44,612 bases of DNA from Ruminococcus flavefaciens ND2009 (GTDB taxonomy: Bacteria; Bacillota; Clostridia; Oscillospirales; Ruminococcaceae). Made by a program: the position numbers and the translations under genes. Each line of letters opens with the position of its first letter. The first letter of the stretch is position 1. The stretch is from NCBI RefSeq assembly GCF_000621785.1, contig NZ_JHXI01000019.1:1-44612 (forward strand). Reading direction: 5' to 3'. Of this stretch, positions 8,749 to 16,747 are shown piece after piece. A model generated the notes under the pieces. That model was not told the DNA's origin, searched no databases, and was given only the letters and a program-made list of their open reading frames with translations.

Positions 8749-9015
8749 CTAATCGATTTTAATATTAATTAAGGACTGAGCTTTTTCGCATATCTCAATT
8801 GCATCATTGATAGTTTCGCCTTGTGCAATCACGAAACCAATCCTATCAACGCTACTGCCGATTTCACCAAGCGTTTCACCGATATCATGTACGAAGGATA
8901 TTTCTTCAACACCCGGAATACTCTTTGCTTTCTCAACGCCATCAATGCCTTTCAGAACACCAGCAGGTGTATCAAAATATCTAATGGCAGATCCTTTACA
9001 CCATTTTGGCTCAAT
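8749..9015 (-). pseudogene. C-terminal fragment of a second ATP-grasp enzyme
   Basis: An open stretch ending at TAG 8749, preceded in frame by a stop at 9016-9018 and without a start or ribosome site. The translation begins IEPKWCKGSAIRYFDTPAGV and continues with GVEEISFVHDIGETLGEIGS and GFVIAQGETINDAIEICEKA, the C-terminal lid typical of ATP-grasp ligases of the carbamoyl-phosphate-synthase-like group (peptide or amino-acid ligases). It lies directly upstream of another ATP-grasp gene that lacks exactly this part. The original locus therefore probably had two tandem ATP-grasp genes. It is a 5'-truncated remnant. Confidence 0.7.
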
Positions 9016-9039
9016 CTATTCTGTCATCCAAAAGTGAGC

Positions 9040-9076
9040 GTATTTTGTCAAGGGTAGGCACTGTATTTTGTCAAGG
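9040..9076 (+). repeat. 14-bp direct repeat, possible IS-end remnant
   Basis: GTATTTTGTCAAGG occurs at 9040-9053 and again at 9063-9076, 23 bp apart, exactly where the ATP-grasp fragment loses homology. Repeated short motifs near a terminus are found in IS21-like ends, but no transposase gene is present, so this is only a suggestion. Confidence 0.4.
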
Positions 9077-9102
9077 TCAGGGTGGATAGGGTGGTGAAAA
9101 AC

Positions 9103-9133
9103 AAACTGACACCCCTCCCAGAGATGTCAGTTT
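9103..9133. other. Hairpin AAACTGACA / TGTCAGTTT
   Basis: Perfect 9-bp stem with a 13-nt loop and no clear U tract on either side. Below it, at 9150-9240, GC-rich DNA includes a GTGGGC-AAAA-GCCCGT-type hairpin near 9217-9232, similar to the CGGGC-AGAA-GCCCG hairpin in the oriT-like region before mobC (about 32164-32178). No gene is visible between 9077 and 9380. Confidence 0.45.
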
Positions 9134-9329
9134 CAGATATAAGAGAGCAAATGCTCCCGGCAAAATCCCACGAGGCGCTCGGGTCGCTCCCCAGCGTTGC
9201 CCTATCCTCCATCGTGGGCAAAAGCCCGTGGATCAGAAATGAATAGCATTACCAAACACGGTATGATTCACGTTAAATTTCGCCCTGTAAACCGTTACGG
9301 TTTTAATCTCTAAAGTGTGGCCGCTAAAG

Positions 9330-9377
9330 ATAATCCTCGAAGAGTTGTGAGTTTTCACATTTCTCTCCGAGGATTAT
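9330..9377. terminator. Long terminator-like hairpin after the small RHH gene
   Basis: ATAATCCTCG (9330-9339) pairs with CGAGGATTAT (9368-9377), with inner AGAG/CTCT and GTGA/TCAC pairing. The U-tract (TTTTTTA) follows on the plus strand, although the only gene touching it is on the minus strand and ends 4 bases away. It may act both ways or be left over from a lost rightward gene. Confidence 0.5.
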
Positions 9378-9380
9378 TTT

Positions 9381-9569
9381 TTATTCCTTAGTATTGTTTT
9401 CCAGCATCGTTCCAATACCATCAATACATCGTAATCTGATGTACTCACTGACAGACTTACAGCCTGCTTCTCTGGCTTTTCTTTTGAACAACTCCGCTTC
9501 TGCCTCCGTTACCCGGAGGCGTATTACTGTTGAACGTACGGTGGATGGATCCGGTGTTTTTGTTCTCAT
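9381..9569 (-). CDS. Small ribbon-helix-helix protein, MobC-like
   Basis: 62 residues, ATG with an AAAAAGGAGG ribosome site 8 bases upstream. After a basic N-terminus (MRTKTPDPS) comes a beta strand STVIRLRVTEAEAELFKRKA and a helix-turn-helix ending SEYIRLRCIDGIG, the pattern of ribbon-helix-helix DNA binders. It matches the N-terminal half of the MobC protein at 32219 in design (strand, T-E-x-E, helix, S/N-x-Y/F-I-x-R-C) but lacks the C-terminal MobC half. It could be a relaxosome accessory protein, an antitoxin-type repressor, or a remnant of a second mobilisation module. It sits 33 bp downstream of capF. Confidence 0.65.
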   Translation of the reverse strand: MRTKTPDPSTVRSTVIRLRVTEAEAELFKRKAREAGCKSVSEYIRLRCIDGIGTMLENNTKE

Positions 9570-9602
9570 TGATTTTGGCCTCCTTTTTGGGCATAAGGAA
9601 TT

Positions 9603-10802
9603 TCAAACCTTCTCAAAGAAAGTATCCGGATGATTCGGATCAAACTGCTCGTTTGCCCACATGACGGTTACCAGATTCTCTGTCGCTGACAGGTTGATGA
9701 TGTTGTGTGTGTAACCTGGGAGCATATGAACCGCCTGAATCTTATCTCCGCTTACCTCAAACTCAATGACTTCATCCGTGCCGATCTTACGTTCCTGAAT
9801 CAGACCATGTCCAGACACAACAATGAAGAACTCCCACTTGCTGTTGTGCCAGTGCTGTCCTTTGGTGATGCCGGGCTTACTAATATTTACAGAAACCTGA
9901 CCACAGTTAACGGTCTTCAACAGCTCAGTAAAGCTGCCTCTGTCATCGCACTTCATATCAAGGTCGAAGATGGTTTTCTCCTTCGGGAGATATGAGAGGT
10001 ACATCGAATACAGTTTCTTCTCAAAACTGCCATCAGGAATCTCAGGCATCACGAGAGTTTTTGGCTGGTTGTGGTAAAGATGGAGAAGTTCTACGATATG
10101 GCCTAATGTAGCCTTGTGTGTTATAGGAGCATAGCAGTATCTGCCGTTCTCCTGCATCACAGCATTCACTCCGTCAAACTCGCAGTGATGTTCCTTGCCT
10201 TCAATAGCATCAAACATCTCCTCAACCAAATCATCGATGAAGAGCATCTCAAGCTCTACGCTCGGATCGTTTACTGTGATCGGCAGATCATTGGCTATGT
10301 TGTTGCAGAAAGTACCGACAGCACTGTTGTAGTTAGGTCTAACCCACTTACCCACAAGATTAGGGAAACGGTAAACCATTACTCTGTTGCCTGTTTCGGC
10401 TGCGTAAGCAAAGAACAGTTCTTCTCCGGCTTTCTTACTAAGTCCGTACTTAGAAGTTCCGAAGCGGCCTGACAGTGTAGCCTGTATCGAAGAAGAAACC
10501 ATTACAGGTGCTTTGCTGTTGTGCTTCTTTAATGTTTCGAGGAGTAGTTCTGCGAAGTCACGGTTGCCCTTCTTAAAGTCAGCCGGATCAGTCGGACGGT
10601 TCACACCGGCAAGGTTGAAAACGAAATCAGCCTTAGAGCAGTATTCATCAAGTTGCTCTGGGGTTGAGTCGATATCATATTCATAGATTTCATCAATCTG
10701 AATATTCGGACGAGTCTTATTCTTGCCGTCACGGATGTTTTTCAGATTCTCGACTAAATTTCTGCCTGCGAAGCCTTTAGCTCCGGTAACTAAAATCTTC
10801 AT
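9603..10802 (-). CDS. capF: UDP-sugar 4-keto reductase with C-terminal cupin domain (CapF/FnlB type)
   Basis: Second step of UDP-L-FucNAc synthesis: reduces the 4-keto sugar made by CapE to UDP-2-acetamido-2,6-dideoxy-L-talose, in the cytosol. Residues 1-~245 are an extended SDR with the nucleotide loop VTGAKGFAGRNLV and the YGLSKKAGEE active-site helix (Y-x3-K). The last ~120 residues are a cupin with HWHNSKWEFFIVVSG, metal ligands expected at the His residues, and PGYTHNIIN. This two-domain build and the ~400-residue length are characteristic of CapF. I place the start at ATG 10802 because it has GGAG 9 bases upstream and overlaps the capG stop (ATGA); the frame also runs to a TTG at 10817 without a ribosome site. 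Last biosynthetic gene of the operon. Confidence 0.93.
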   Translation of the reverse strand: MKILVTGAKGFAGRNLVENLKNIRDGKNKTRPNIQIDEIYEYDIDSTPEQLDEYCSKADFVFNLAGVNRPTDPADFKKGNRDFAELLLETLKKHNSKAPVMVSSSIQATLSGRFGTSKYGLSKKAGEELFFAYAAETGNRVMVYRFPNLVGKWVRPNYNSAVGTFCNNIANDLPITVNDPSVELEMLFIDDLVEEMFDAIEGKEHHCEFDGVNAVMQENGRYCYAPITHKATLGHIVELLHLYHNQPKTLVMPEIPDGSFEKKLYSMYLSYLPKEKTIFDLDMKCDDRGSFTELLKTVNCGQVSVNISKPGITKGQHWHNSKWEFFIVVSGHGLIQERKIGTDEVIEFEVSGDKIQAVHMLPGYTHNIINLSATENLVTVMWANEQFDPNHPDTFFEKV

Positions 10803-11968
10803 ACATCTTTTCTCCAAACCATCTTATTGACCACACCAACATAGGACTGAATGATCTTCACGACCTTATCAGATACATTGATATCAGTATAATCGGGAAC
10901 AGGAATTGCTCCGCCATTCTTCTCCATCTTGACCATCTCGACAGCAGTATCAACCGCCTGTAGCAGTCCCTTGGTGTCAATACCGGAGAGGATAAAGCAA
11001 GCCTTATCAAGAGCTTCTGGACGTTCGGTGCTTGTTCTGATGCACACAGCAGGAATCGGATGCCCAATGCTTGTGAAGAAACTGGACTCTTCCGGTAGTG
11101 TCCCAGAATCGGATACAACAGCAAAAGCGTTCATCTGGAGGCAGTTGTAATCGTGGAAGCCAAGCGGCTCATGCTGAATCACACGAGAATCGAGTTTGAA
11201 TCCAGATGCCTCCAAACGTTTCTTGCTTCTTGGGTGACAGCTATAGAGAATCGGCATATCGTACTTCTCAGCCATCTGATTGATTGCAGTAAACAGGCTT
11301 GTGAAGTTCTTTTCAGTATCGATGTTCTCCTCACGGTGAGCTGAAAGCAGGATATACTTGCCCTTTTCCAGTCCTAAACGTGTATGAACATCTGATGCCT
11401 TGATAGCATCGAGGTTATCTGTAAGTACCTCAGCCATAGGAGAACCGGTTACATAGGTACGCTCCTTCGGCAGTCCGCAGTCAGCAAGATATCTTCTTGC
11501 GTGCTCGGAATAAGCCATATTAACATCGGAGATAATGTCTACGATCCTGCGGTTAGTCTCCTCTGGCAGGCACTCGTCCTTGCAACGGTTTCCTGCTTCC
11601 ATGTGAAAGATCGGAATGTGCAGACGCTTGGCACCGATAACGGACAGGCAAGAATTTGTGTCACCGAGAACAAGAACAGCATCAGGTTTTAACTCAACCA
11701 TTGCCTTATATGATGCAGAAATGATATTTCCCATTGTCTCGCCGAGGTCGTTACCAACTGCATCAAGATATAATTCAGGATCATCAAGTCCTAAATCTTT
11801 GAAGAACACACCGTTTAGATTGTAGTCATAGTTCTGACCTGTGTGAACGAGGATAGTATCAAAGTATTTACGGCATTTTTTTATGACCGCTGCAAGTCTG
11901 ATGATCTCTGGGCGAGTGCCTACAATTATCATCAACTTGATTTTTCCGTTTTCTTTCCACTGTGCCAT
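10799..11968 (-). CDS. capG: UDP-N-acetyl sugar 2-epimerase (CapG/FnlC type)
   Basis: Third step of the UDP-L-FucNAc pathway: C-2 epimerisation of the L-talo intermediate. The fold is the WecB/MnaA non-hydrolysing 2-epimerase family, visible from IVGTRPEIIRLAAVI near the N-terminus, HTGQNYDYN, MEAGNRC, the SCHPRS loop, and SDSGTLPEESS (uridine-phosphate binding). 389 residues, normal for the family. ATG start with GAGGA 9 bases upstream, one base after the capE stop, and an ATGA overlap with capF downstream. The E-G-F order beside capE and capF, rather than similarity to WecB alone, points to CapG. Confidence 0.92.
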   Translation of the reverse strand: MAQWKENGKIKLMIIVGTRPEIIRLAAVIKKCRKYFDTILVHTGQNYDYNLNGVFFKDLGLDDPELYLDAVGNDLGETMGNIISASYKAMVELKPDAVLVLGDTNSCLSVIGAKRLHIPIFHMEAGNRCKDECLPEETNRRIVDIISDVNMAYSEHARRYLADCGLPKERTYVTGSPMAEVLTDNLDAIKASDVHTRLGLEKGKYILLSAHREENIDTEKNFTSLFTAINQMAEKYDMPILYSCHPRSKKRLEASGFKLDSRVIQHEPLGFHDYNCLQMNAFAVVSDSGTLPEESSFFTSIGHPIPAVCIRTSTERPEALDKACFILSGIDTKGLLQAVDTAVEMVKMEKNGGAIPVPDYTDINVSDKVVKIIQSYVGVVNKMVWRKDV

Positions 11969-11969
11969 T

Positions 11970-13013
11970 TTACTTGTTCCTCATTTCTTCAAGTCTTTCC
12001 TGTATGTAAGCGAGCGATGCTATCTTAGCCTTTGTTTCTTCAACATTTAAAAGCTTTGTATTATTAGAATTAAACTCAGTGAGAGTCGCTCGTTTGCTGT
12101 CGCCTTCCTTAAAATACTTATCATAATTCAAACCACGATTGTCGGCGGGAACACGATAGAAGTCACCCATGTCAATTGCCTTGGCACATTCTTCATTGGT
12201 GAGCAGTGTTTCATACATCTTCTCACCATGACGAATACCAATAACTTTGATATCCTCTTTCTTGCCACCAAACAGCTCACAAACAGCTTCAGCCTGAGTT
12301 TGAATGGTACAAGCGGGTGCTTTCTGAATAAGAAGGTCACCGTTCTCACCATTTTCAAAAGCAAACAGAACGAGGTCAACTGCTTCTTCAAGCGACATGA
12401 TAAAACGAGTCATAGTAGGCTCTGTCAAAGTGATAGACTGACCGTTCTGAATCTGATCAATCCAAAGCGGAATAACAGAACCGCGGCTACACATAACATT
12501 TCCGTAACGTGTGCAACAGATTTTTGTTTTACCAGACGTTCTGGACTTTGCAATCGCAACCTTCTCCTCAAGTGCCTTGGAAATCCCCATTGCATTGATT
12601 GGGTAAGCAGCCTTATCGGTTGAAAGGCAGATAACAGACTTAACACCAGCTTCAACAGCGGCGGTCAGTACATTGTCCGTTCCAACAACATTCGTTCTGA
12701 CAGCTTCCATCGGGAAAAACTCGCAAGACGGCACTTGCTTCAAAGCGGCTGCGTGAAAGATATAATCTACGCCAACCATGGCACCACGAACAGATTCCAA
12801 AGATCTTACATCGCCGATGTAGAACTTAATCTTGTCTGCAACTTCCGGCATAGTAGCCTGGAAGTGATGACGCATATCATCTTGTTTCTTTTCATCGCGG
12901 CTGAATATTCTGATTTCACCAATGTCGGTTTTCAGAAAGCGGTTGAGGACGGCATTGCCGAAGCTGCCTGTGCCGCCAGTAATCATTAGGGTTGCATTTT
13001 TAAATAATGACAT
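11970..13013 (-). CDS. capE: UDP-GlcNAc 4,6-dehydratase / 5-epimerase (CapE/FnlA type)
   Basis: First step from UDP-GlcNAc towards UDP-L-FucNAc. Residues 1-~280 are an SDR with ITGGTGSFGNAVLNRF at the N-terminus and LSTDKAAYPINAMGISKALE at the active site. The usual Tyr-x3-Lys is replaced by Met-x3-Lys (MGISK), as is normal for the inverting dehydratases CapE, FlaA1 and PseB. 347 residues is a normal length. The R-x-D-x-K region SRDEKKQDDMRHHF also fits. ATG with GGAGG 10 bases upstream. PseB would be an alternative, but there is no PseC aminotransferase here while CapF and CapG follow directly. Confidence 0.93.
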   Translation of the reverse strand: MSLFKNATLMITGGTGSFGNAVLNRFLKTDIGEIRIFSRDEKKQDDMRHHFQATMPEVADKIKFYIGDVRSLESVRGAMVGVDYIFHAAALKQVPSCEFFPMEAVRTNVVGTDNVLTAAVEAGVKSVICLSTDKAAYPINAMGISKALEEKVAIAKSRTSGKTKICCTRYGNVMCSRGSVIPLWIDQIQNGQSITLTEPTMTRFIMSLEEAVDLVLFAFENGENGDLLIQKAPACTIQTQAEAVCELFGGKKEDIKVIGIRHGEKMYETLLTNEECAKAIDMGDFYRVPADNRGLNYDKYFKEGDSKRATLTEFNSNNTKLLNVEETKAKIASLAYIQERLEEMRNK

Positions 13014-13046
13014 AATATATTTTCCTCCAGCAAATTCTAATCTAAA

Positions 13047-14504
13047 TCACTCATTCTTTTTCTTTATTTTTCCAATGCTTGCAGAATACAACTGTTCTCT
13101 TTTAACAAATGCAATTATCAATATGCCCCCAACAATAGCATATCTAATAATTGCTTTATCATAAAAGAAAATGATGCAAGTGCCAAAAATCAATACTATG
13201 CAGGACAACAGCAACAATCTTCTCCCATTAAAAATACTTTTAAATGAAAGATTACGTTTAATAGTGAAGGTCATATAAATGTAATGAGATAGCGCAAACA
13301 CTGCATAACAAAACAAAGTGGTATAAGCCGCAGCAATATAGCCAAATAGTTTAATTCCAATATAGTTAAAAAGAATATTTAATGTTGCGCCTATCATGGA
13401 TATATACATGGTAAATTTATTCTGGTCATAAAAAAACTCAACATTTGCAAATGTGGTGTACATAAAAGAGAAAACTAAACCAAGAGCAACAGGTGGAATG
13501 ACATAAACAGCTTCACTATACTTTTCATCTGCAAGAACCATCATTATTTCAGGAGCAAAGGCCGAAAAAACCAACGCACATCCAGATACAATTATAAAAA
13601 TAATAAAACATACATTGTCAAGTTCTTTAAACTGTTTCTTTTCAAGCTTGTCATATTGCCATGGGACGAAAGCATTATTTATGCTTTGAGTTACAATTTT
13701 CATAATTAGTCCGGCACTATATGCAACACCATATAAACCAGCGGCTTCAATGCTAATCATTTTTTGAACCATTATTCTATCAAATTGATCTAATATATAC
13801 TGAGAGACATAATGGAGTAACAAAGGAAAATTAAACATCAAAGCGAATTGAGCGTATTCTTTTTTGAACCAAGTCTTGCCCACTCTTCTATTGTGAATGA
13901 ATAATGGAATACCAAAAACCAAATTAACAAATACGCACGTTAAAATTCGGGTGTATCCTTTCTCATCAGATAATAAAACTGCTACAACGCCAATGCCTGC
14001 ATTTAATACAGCCATCACAAGAGTGCGAACAACAACAGGCTTATAAAGGTATTCATATCGCTTTCTAATTGTCCAGAAATCAATAGCGGGTGTAACAAAT
14101 AACTCAGCAAAAACTGCTACCATAATAAATTCAGGTAATTCAACAAAATCATCAATAAAGCGGTGAAAAATCAAGTAGATGATAAAACAAATAGCTGTTA
14201 TAACAAAAGTTAAGGATTGCATAGTAGATGTGTATCCATCTCGATCATCCTTGTATTTACTCATACCTTTATTAAAAACAGCATAATTTAATCGTAGGGT
14301 AGTTATTATCGTAAATATTTGTAGCCACGAATTGTAAACTGTAAACTGTCCATACTGAGTTGTTGACATAATTCGTGTGAATATTGGTGTAGTAATCAAC
14401 GAGATACATTTTTGGACAATTGTGCAAAACATAAACCATAATGTTGCTTTTGCGGCAATGGGTATATCATTGTATTTTTTTAATATCTTCTTTACCGCAT
14501 TCAT
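13047..14504 (-). CDS. wzx: Oligosaccharide flippase (Wzx-like)
   Basis: Moves undecaprenyl-diphosphate-linked repeat units across the membrane. 485 residues with about 12-14 hydrophobic segments; the N-terminal stretch ATLWFMFCTIVQKCISLITT followed by PIFTRIMSTTQYGQF is the hallmark of the polysaccharide-specific MOP/MVF flippases (P-x-x-T-R-x-L/M-x-x-x-x-Y-G). ATG overlaps the stop of the upstream gene (ATGA). It sits with a Wzy-like polymerase and an initiating transferase, so a Wzx/Wzy-dependent route is likely. Confidence 0.9.
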   Translation of the reverse strand: MNAVKKILKKYNDIPIAAKATLWFMFCTIVQKCISLITTPIFTRIMSTTQYGQFTVYNSWLQIFTIITTLRLNYAVFNKGMSKYKDDRDGYTSTMQSLTFVITAICFIIYLIFHRFIDDFVELPEFIMVAVFAELFVTPAIDFWTIRKRYEYLYKPVVVRTLVMAVLNAGIGVVAVLLSDEKGYTRILTCVFVNLVFGIPLFIHNRRVGKTWFKKEYAQFALMFNFPLLLHYVSQYILDQFDRIMVQKMISIEAAGLYGVAYSAGLIMKIVTQSINNAFVPWQYDKLEKKQFKELDNVCFIIFIIVSGCALVFSAFAPEIMMVLADEKYSEAVYVIPPVALGLVFSFMYTTFANVEFFYDQNKFTMYISMIGATLNILFNYIGIKLFGYIAAAYTTLFCYAVFALSHYIYMTFTIKRNLSFKSIFNGRRLLLLSCIVLIFGTCIIFFYDKAIIRYAIVGGILIIAFVKREQLYSASIGKIKKKNE

Positions 14505-16747
14505 GATTTACGTTTCTCCCTAAACATTACATTTTTTACTTTTCTCAAAACTCTGACAGGAAATGTCATTCTCAATTTATAACTTTGAATTTGCTTATTA
14601 ATTCCAGCTCGTTTCATAGCAATGACAATATCACCATTCTGTTCATAAGATGTGATAAATGCTTGTCTTCCAATGTGTTTTGTTGATGGATTGCGTAGTT
14701 GTGCATTTCCTTGTACTGCTTCATCATAATTTCGACGTTCAATTATTATTCTATCTTTTATAAAATCCAGTAAATTTACTCCTTTACTACTATTGACCAT
14801 GATTGCAGAAATACGTCCGCTCATTTTTTCTTTTAATGTATCTCTATTTATACCCCAAAAATCACCTAAAGTTATATCTCCAACTCGAAGTCGATCAGCG
14901 TATCTGCAAGCGTAACAGTTATCACGGAAAGTAAGCATTTTCATAAAAGCCCAATAATATGTATCCTCAAACCGTGATGCACTATATATAACTTGATTAT
15001 CAGAATACAATTTAAAAATATAATCTGTTTTTCCACCTCTAAATGACAGTGAGGTTACATTGTCGCTTTTTGAAATAGATTCAATATGTTTCTTTAGATA
15101 CTGCATAGGAGGAACGCCGTGACAAATAATATCTATAGTATATAGATTATCATAATCTCTACCCAAAAAGCCGTATAGTCCGGCAATTTGACATGGTGTT
15201 CCGGTAAAAAGCACCATCTTTCCGGATTTTAAATCTTTTAGAACGCTTTGATACGCAAAGCCGATATAGCTTTGTACATATTTTGAACCACGGAACTTCT
15301 TTGCTTCCTCTATGTTATCTGCACGTTGATGTTTTACATAACCGCCTTTTGTTGCAACACTTCCGTATGCAACTCCTCCATTTGTCACAAAATATTCAGT
15401 TAGAGCAGCACTAATTCCACCTGATGAAGATAGCAATCTCTCCTTCTGATTGGAAATTTGTGCCGCAAAACACGAAAGCGGTTCAACGAGTTTAGGGGGA
15501 TTATTAACTGGGCATACTTTTTTGCATAGTCCACACTTTACACATTTTTTTATATCAATTAACGGAACAGTGCGTCCAACCTTATCATTAATAACCGATA
15601 TAGCATTCTGCGGGCATTTATTCATACACGCAAAACAACCAGTACAGTCATCGCTGCGACAAATTTGATAGTTAAACTTGCGCTGTTGGCATACAGCATC
15701 GTAAATTGCTTGTTCTAAACAGTCTGATGATTTTCTGCGAGAAATACTTATCAAATCCTCGATATGCTTATAATCTATATCTAATCTATAAATGTCTTGT
15801 AGTTTTTTGCAATCGACCTCATCGGGATTAATTAAATGATCATCAAGTTCAACCTCTCGAAGCAGTTGTACGGTCTTAGGGTTTGAAGTTATGCTGATGA
15901 ATTTCATGTGATTAACTATACTAAAAATAGAACCATGAAATGTGGTAGTGACAACTGCTTTACATTGCCTTATTAAATCGGAAAATTGAAGCGGGCTGCA
16001 ATGACAAACATGATCGCACCATTTATGATAAAAGCAACAAGAAACAGTTTTCAATCCATTTGCAGCAGCAAATTCTTTTATTGACGTAATTTCCTTTTTA
16101 GTAAGTGAATAAGAGTAAATCAGCAAACAGTCATTGTTCTTTACAAACTCATCGCTATAAGTATCTCCATATTCTCCCACCGAAACCAAGAGTGTAGGAT
16201 CGCAAACTATACTCGCTTCAACAGAACAAACATTTTCAACAAATTCTTTTGTCCTCATATCTCTGACTAATACTTTACTTAGGTTTCTCACAGCATTTAT
16301 TTGTTCCGGATACATTTTTATTTCTTCTGGCGTGGAGCTTCCGATACTTGCCGCATATGAAATTACGGGAGACAAGTCAATTCCCCAAAATACATCACGC
16401 CTGAAGGCAGCTTGACGCACATTCCATATCTCATCACTGCCTAAAATGAATAAATCAGCGTTTGTTGAGCCTGAGTTATCAATCTTAAAGTGCTTTTGTG
16501 CTTCTACAAACAATTCCCACTTTTTTCTTCCGAATGCGTTTCTCTCTTTAAATTCTTTAATAAATAACTTATCTCTCTTTGAAACAGGTTTATCTCTATA
16601 ATATAAATTACGAACGTATTCATACGAACGTGTAGGAATATGAACTACTTCATGTCCCTTTGATTCTAAAAAATACTTTAAACAATACGCCTGAAGGTAA
16701 GCTCCAAAATTTGCTGAATCAAAGGGCGTTACTACAACAATCTTCAA
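14501..16747 (-). CDS. Fusion: polysaccharide pyruvyl transferase + 2[4Fe-4S] ferredoxin + FrhB-like domain
   Basis: 748 residues. Residues 1-~345 are a polysaccharide pyruvyl transferase-type domain (MKIVVVTPFDSANFGAYLQA, FILGSDEIWNVRQ, the TTFHGSIFSIVNHM loop). Residues ~360-415 hold two [4Fe-4S] clusters, C-x2-C-x2-C-x3-C-P (CTGCFACMNKCP and CVKCGLCKKVCP). The rest is the coenzyme F420 hydrogenase/dehydrogenase beta-subunit family (LLSSSGGISAALTEYF, FTGTPCQIAGLYGFLG, CHGVPP, RVGDITLGDFWG). In many capsule loci these are two neighbouring genes; here they are one. The start is TTG with GGAGG 9 bases upstream, overlapping the upstream stop. It probably adds or reduces a ketal-type substituent on the glycan, but the reaction of this family pair is not settled. 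Confidence 0.9.
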   Translation of the reverse strand: MKIVVVTPFDSANFGAYLQAYCLKYFLESKGHEVVHIPTRSYEYVRNLYYRDKPVSKRDKLFIKEFKERNAFGRKKWELFVEAQKHFKIDNSGSTNADLFILGSDEIWNVRQAAFRRDVFWGIDLSPVISYAASIGSSTPEEIKMYPEQINAVRNLSKVLVRDMRTKEFVENVCSVEASIVCDPTLLVSVGEYGDTYSDEFVKNNDCLLIYSYSLTKKEITSIKEFAAANGLKTVSCCFYHKWCDHVCHCSPLQFSDLIRQCKAVVTTTFHGSIFSIVNHMKFISITSNPKTVQLLREVELDDHLINPDEVDCKKLQDIYRLDIDYKHIEDLISISRRKSSDCLEQAIYDAVCQQRKFNYQICRSDDCTGCFACMNKCPQNAISVINDKVGRTVPLIDIKKCVKCGLCKKVCPVNNPPKLVEPLSCFAAQISNQKERLLSSSGGISAALTEYFVTNGGVAYGSVATKGGYVKHQRADNIEEAKKFRGSKYVQSYIGFAYQSVLKDLKSGKMVLFTGTPCQIAGLYGFLGRDYDNLYTIDIICHGVPPMQYLKKHIESISKSDNVTSLSFRGGKTDYIFKLYSDNQVIYSASRFEDTYYWAFMKMLTFRDNCYACRYADRLRVGDITLGDFWGINRDTLKEKMSGRISAIMVNSSKGVNLLDFIKDRIIIERRNYDEAVQGNAQLRNPSTKHIGRQAFITSYEQNGDIVIAMKRAGINKQIQSYKLRMTFPVRVLRKVKNVMFREKRKS

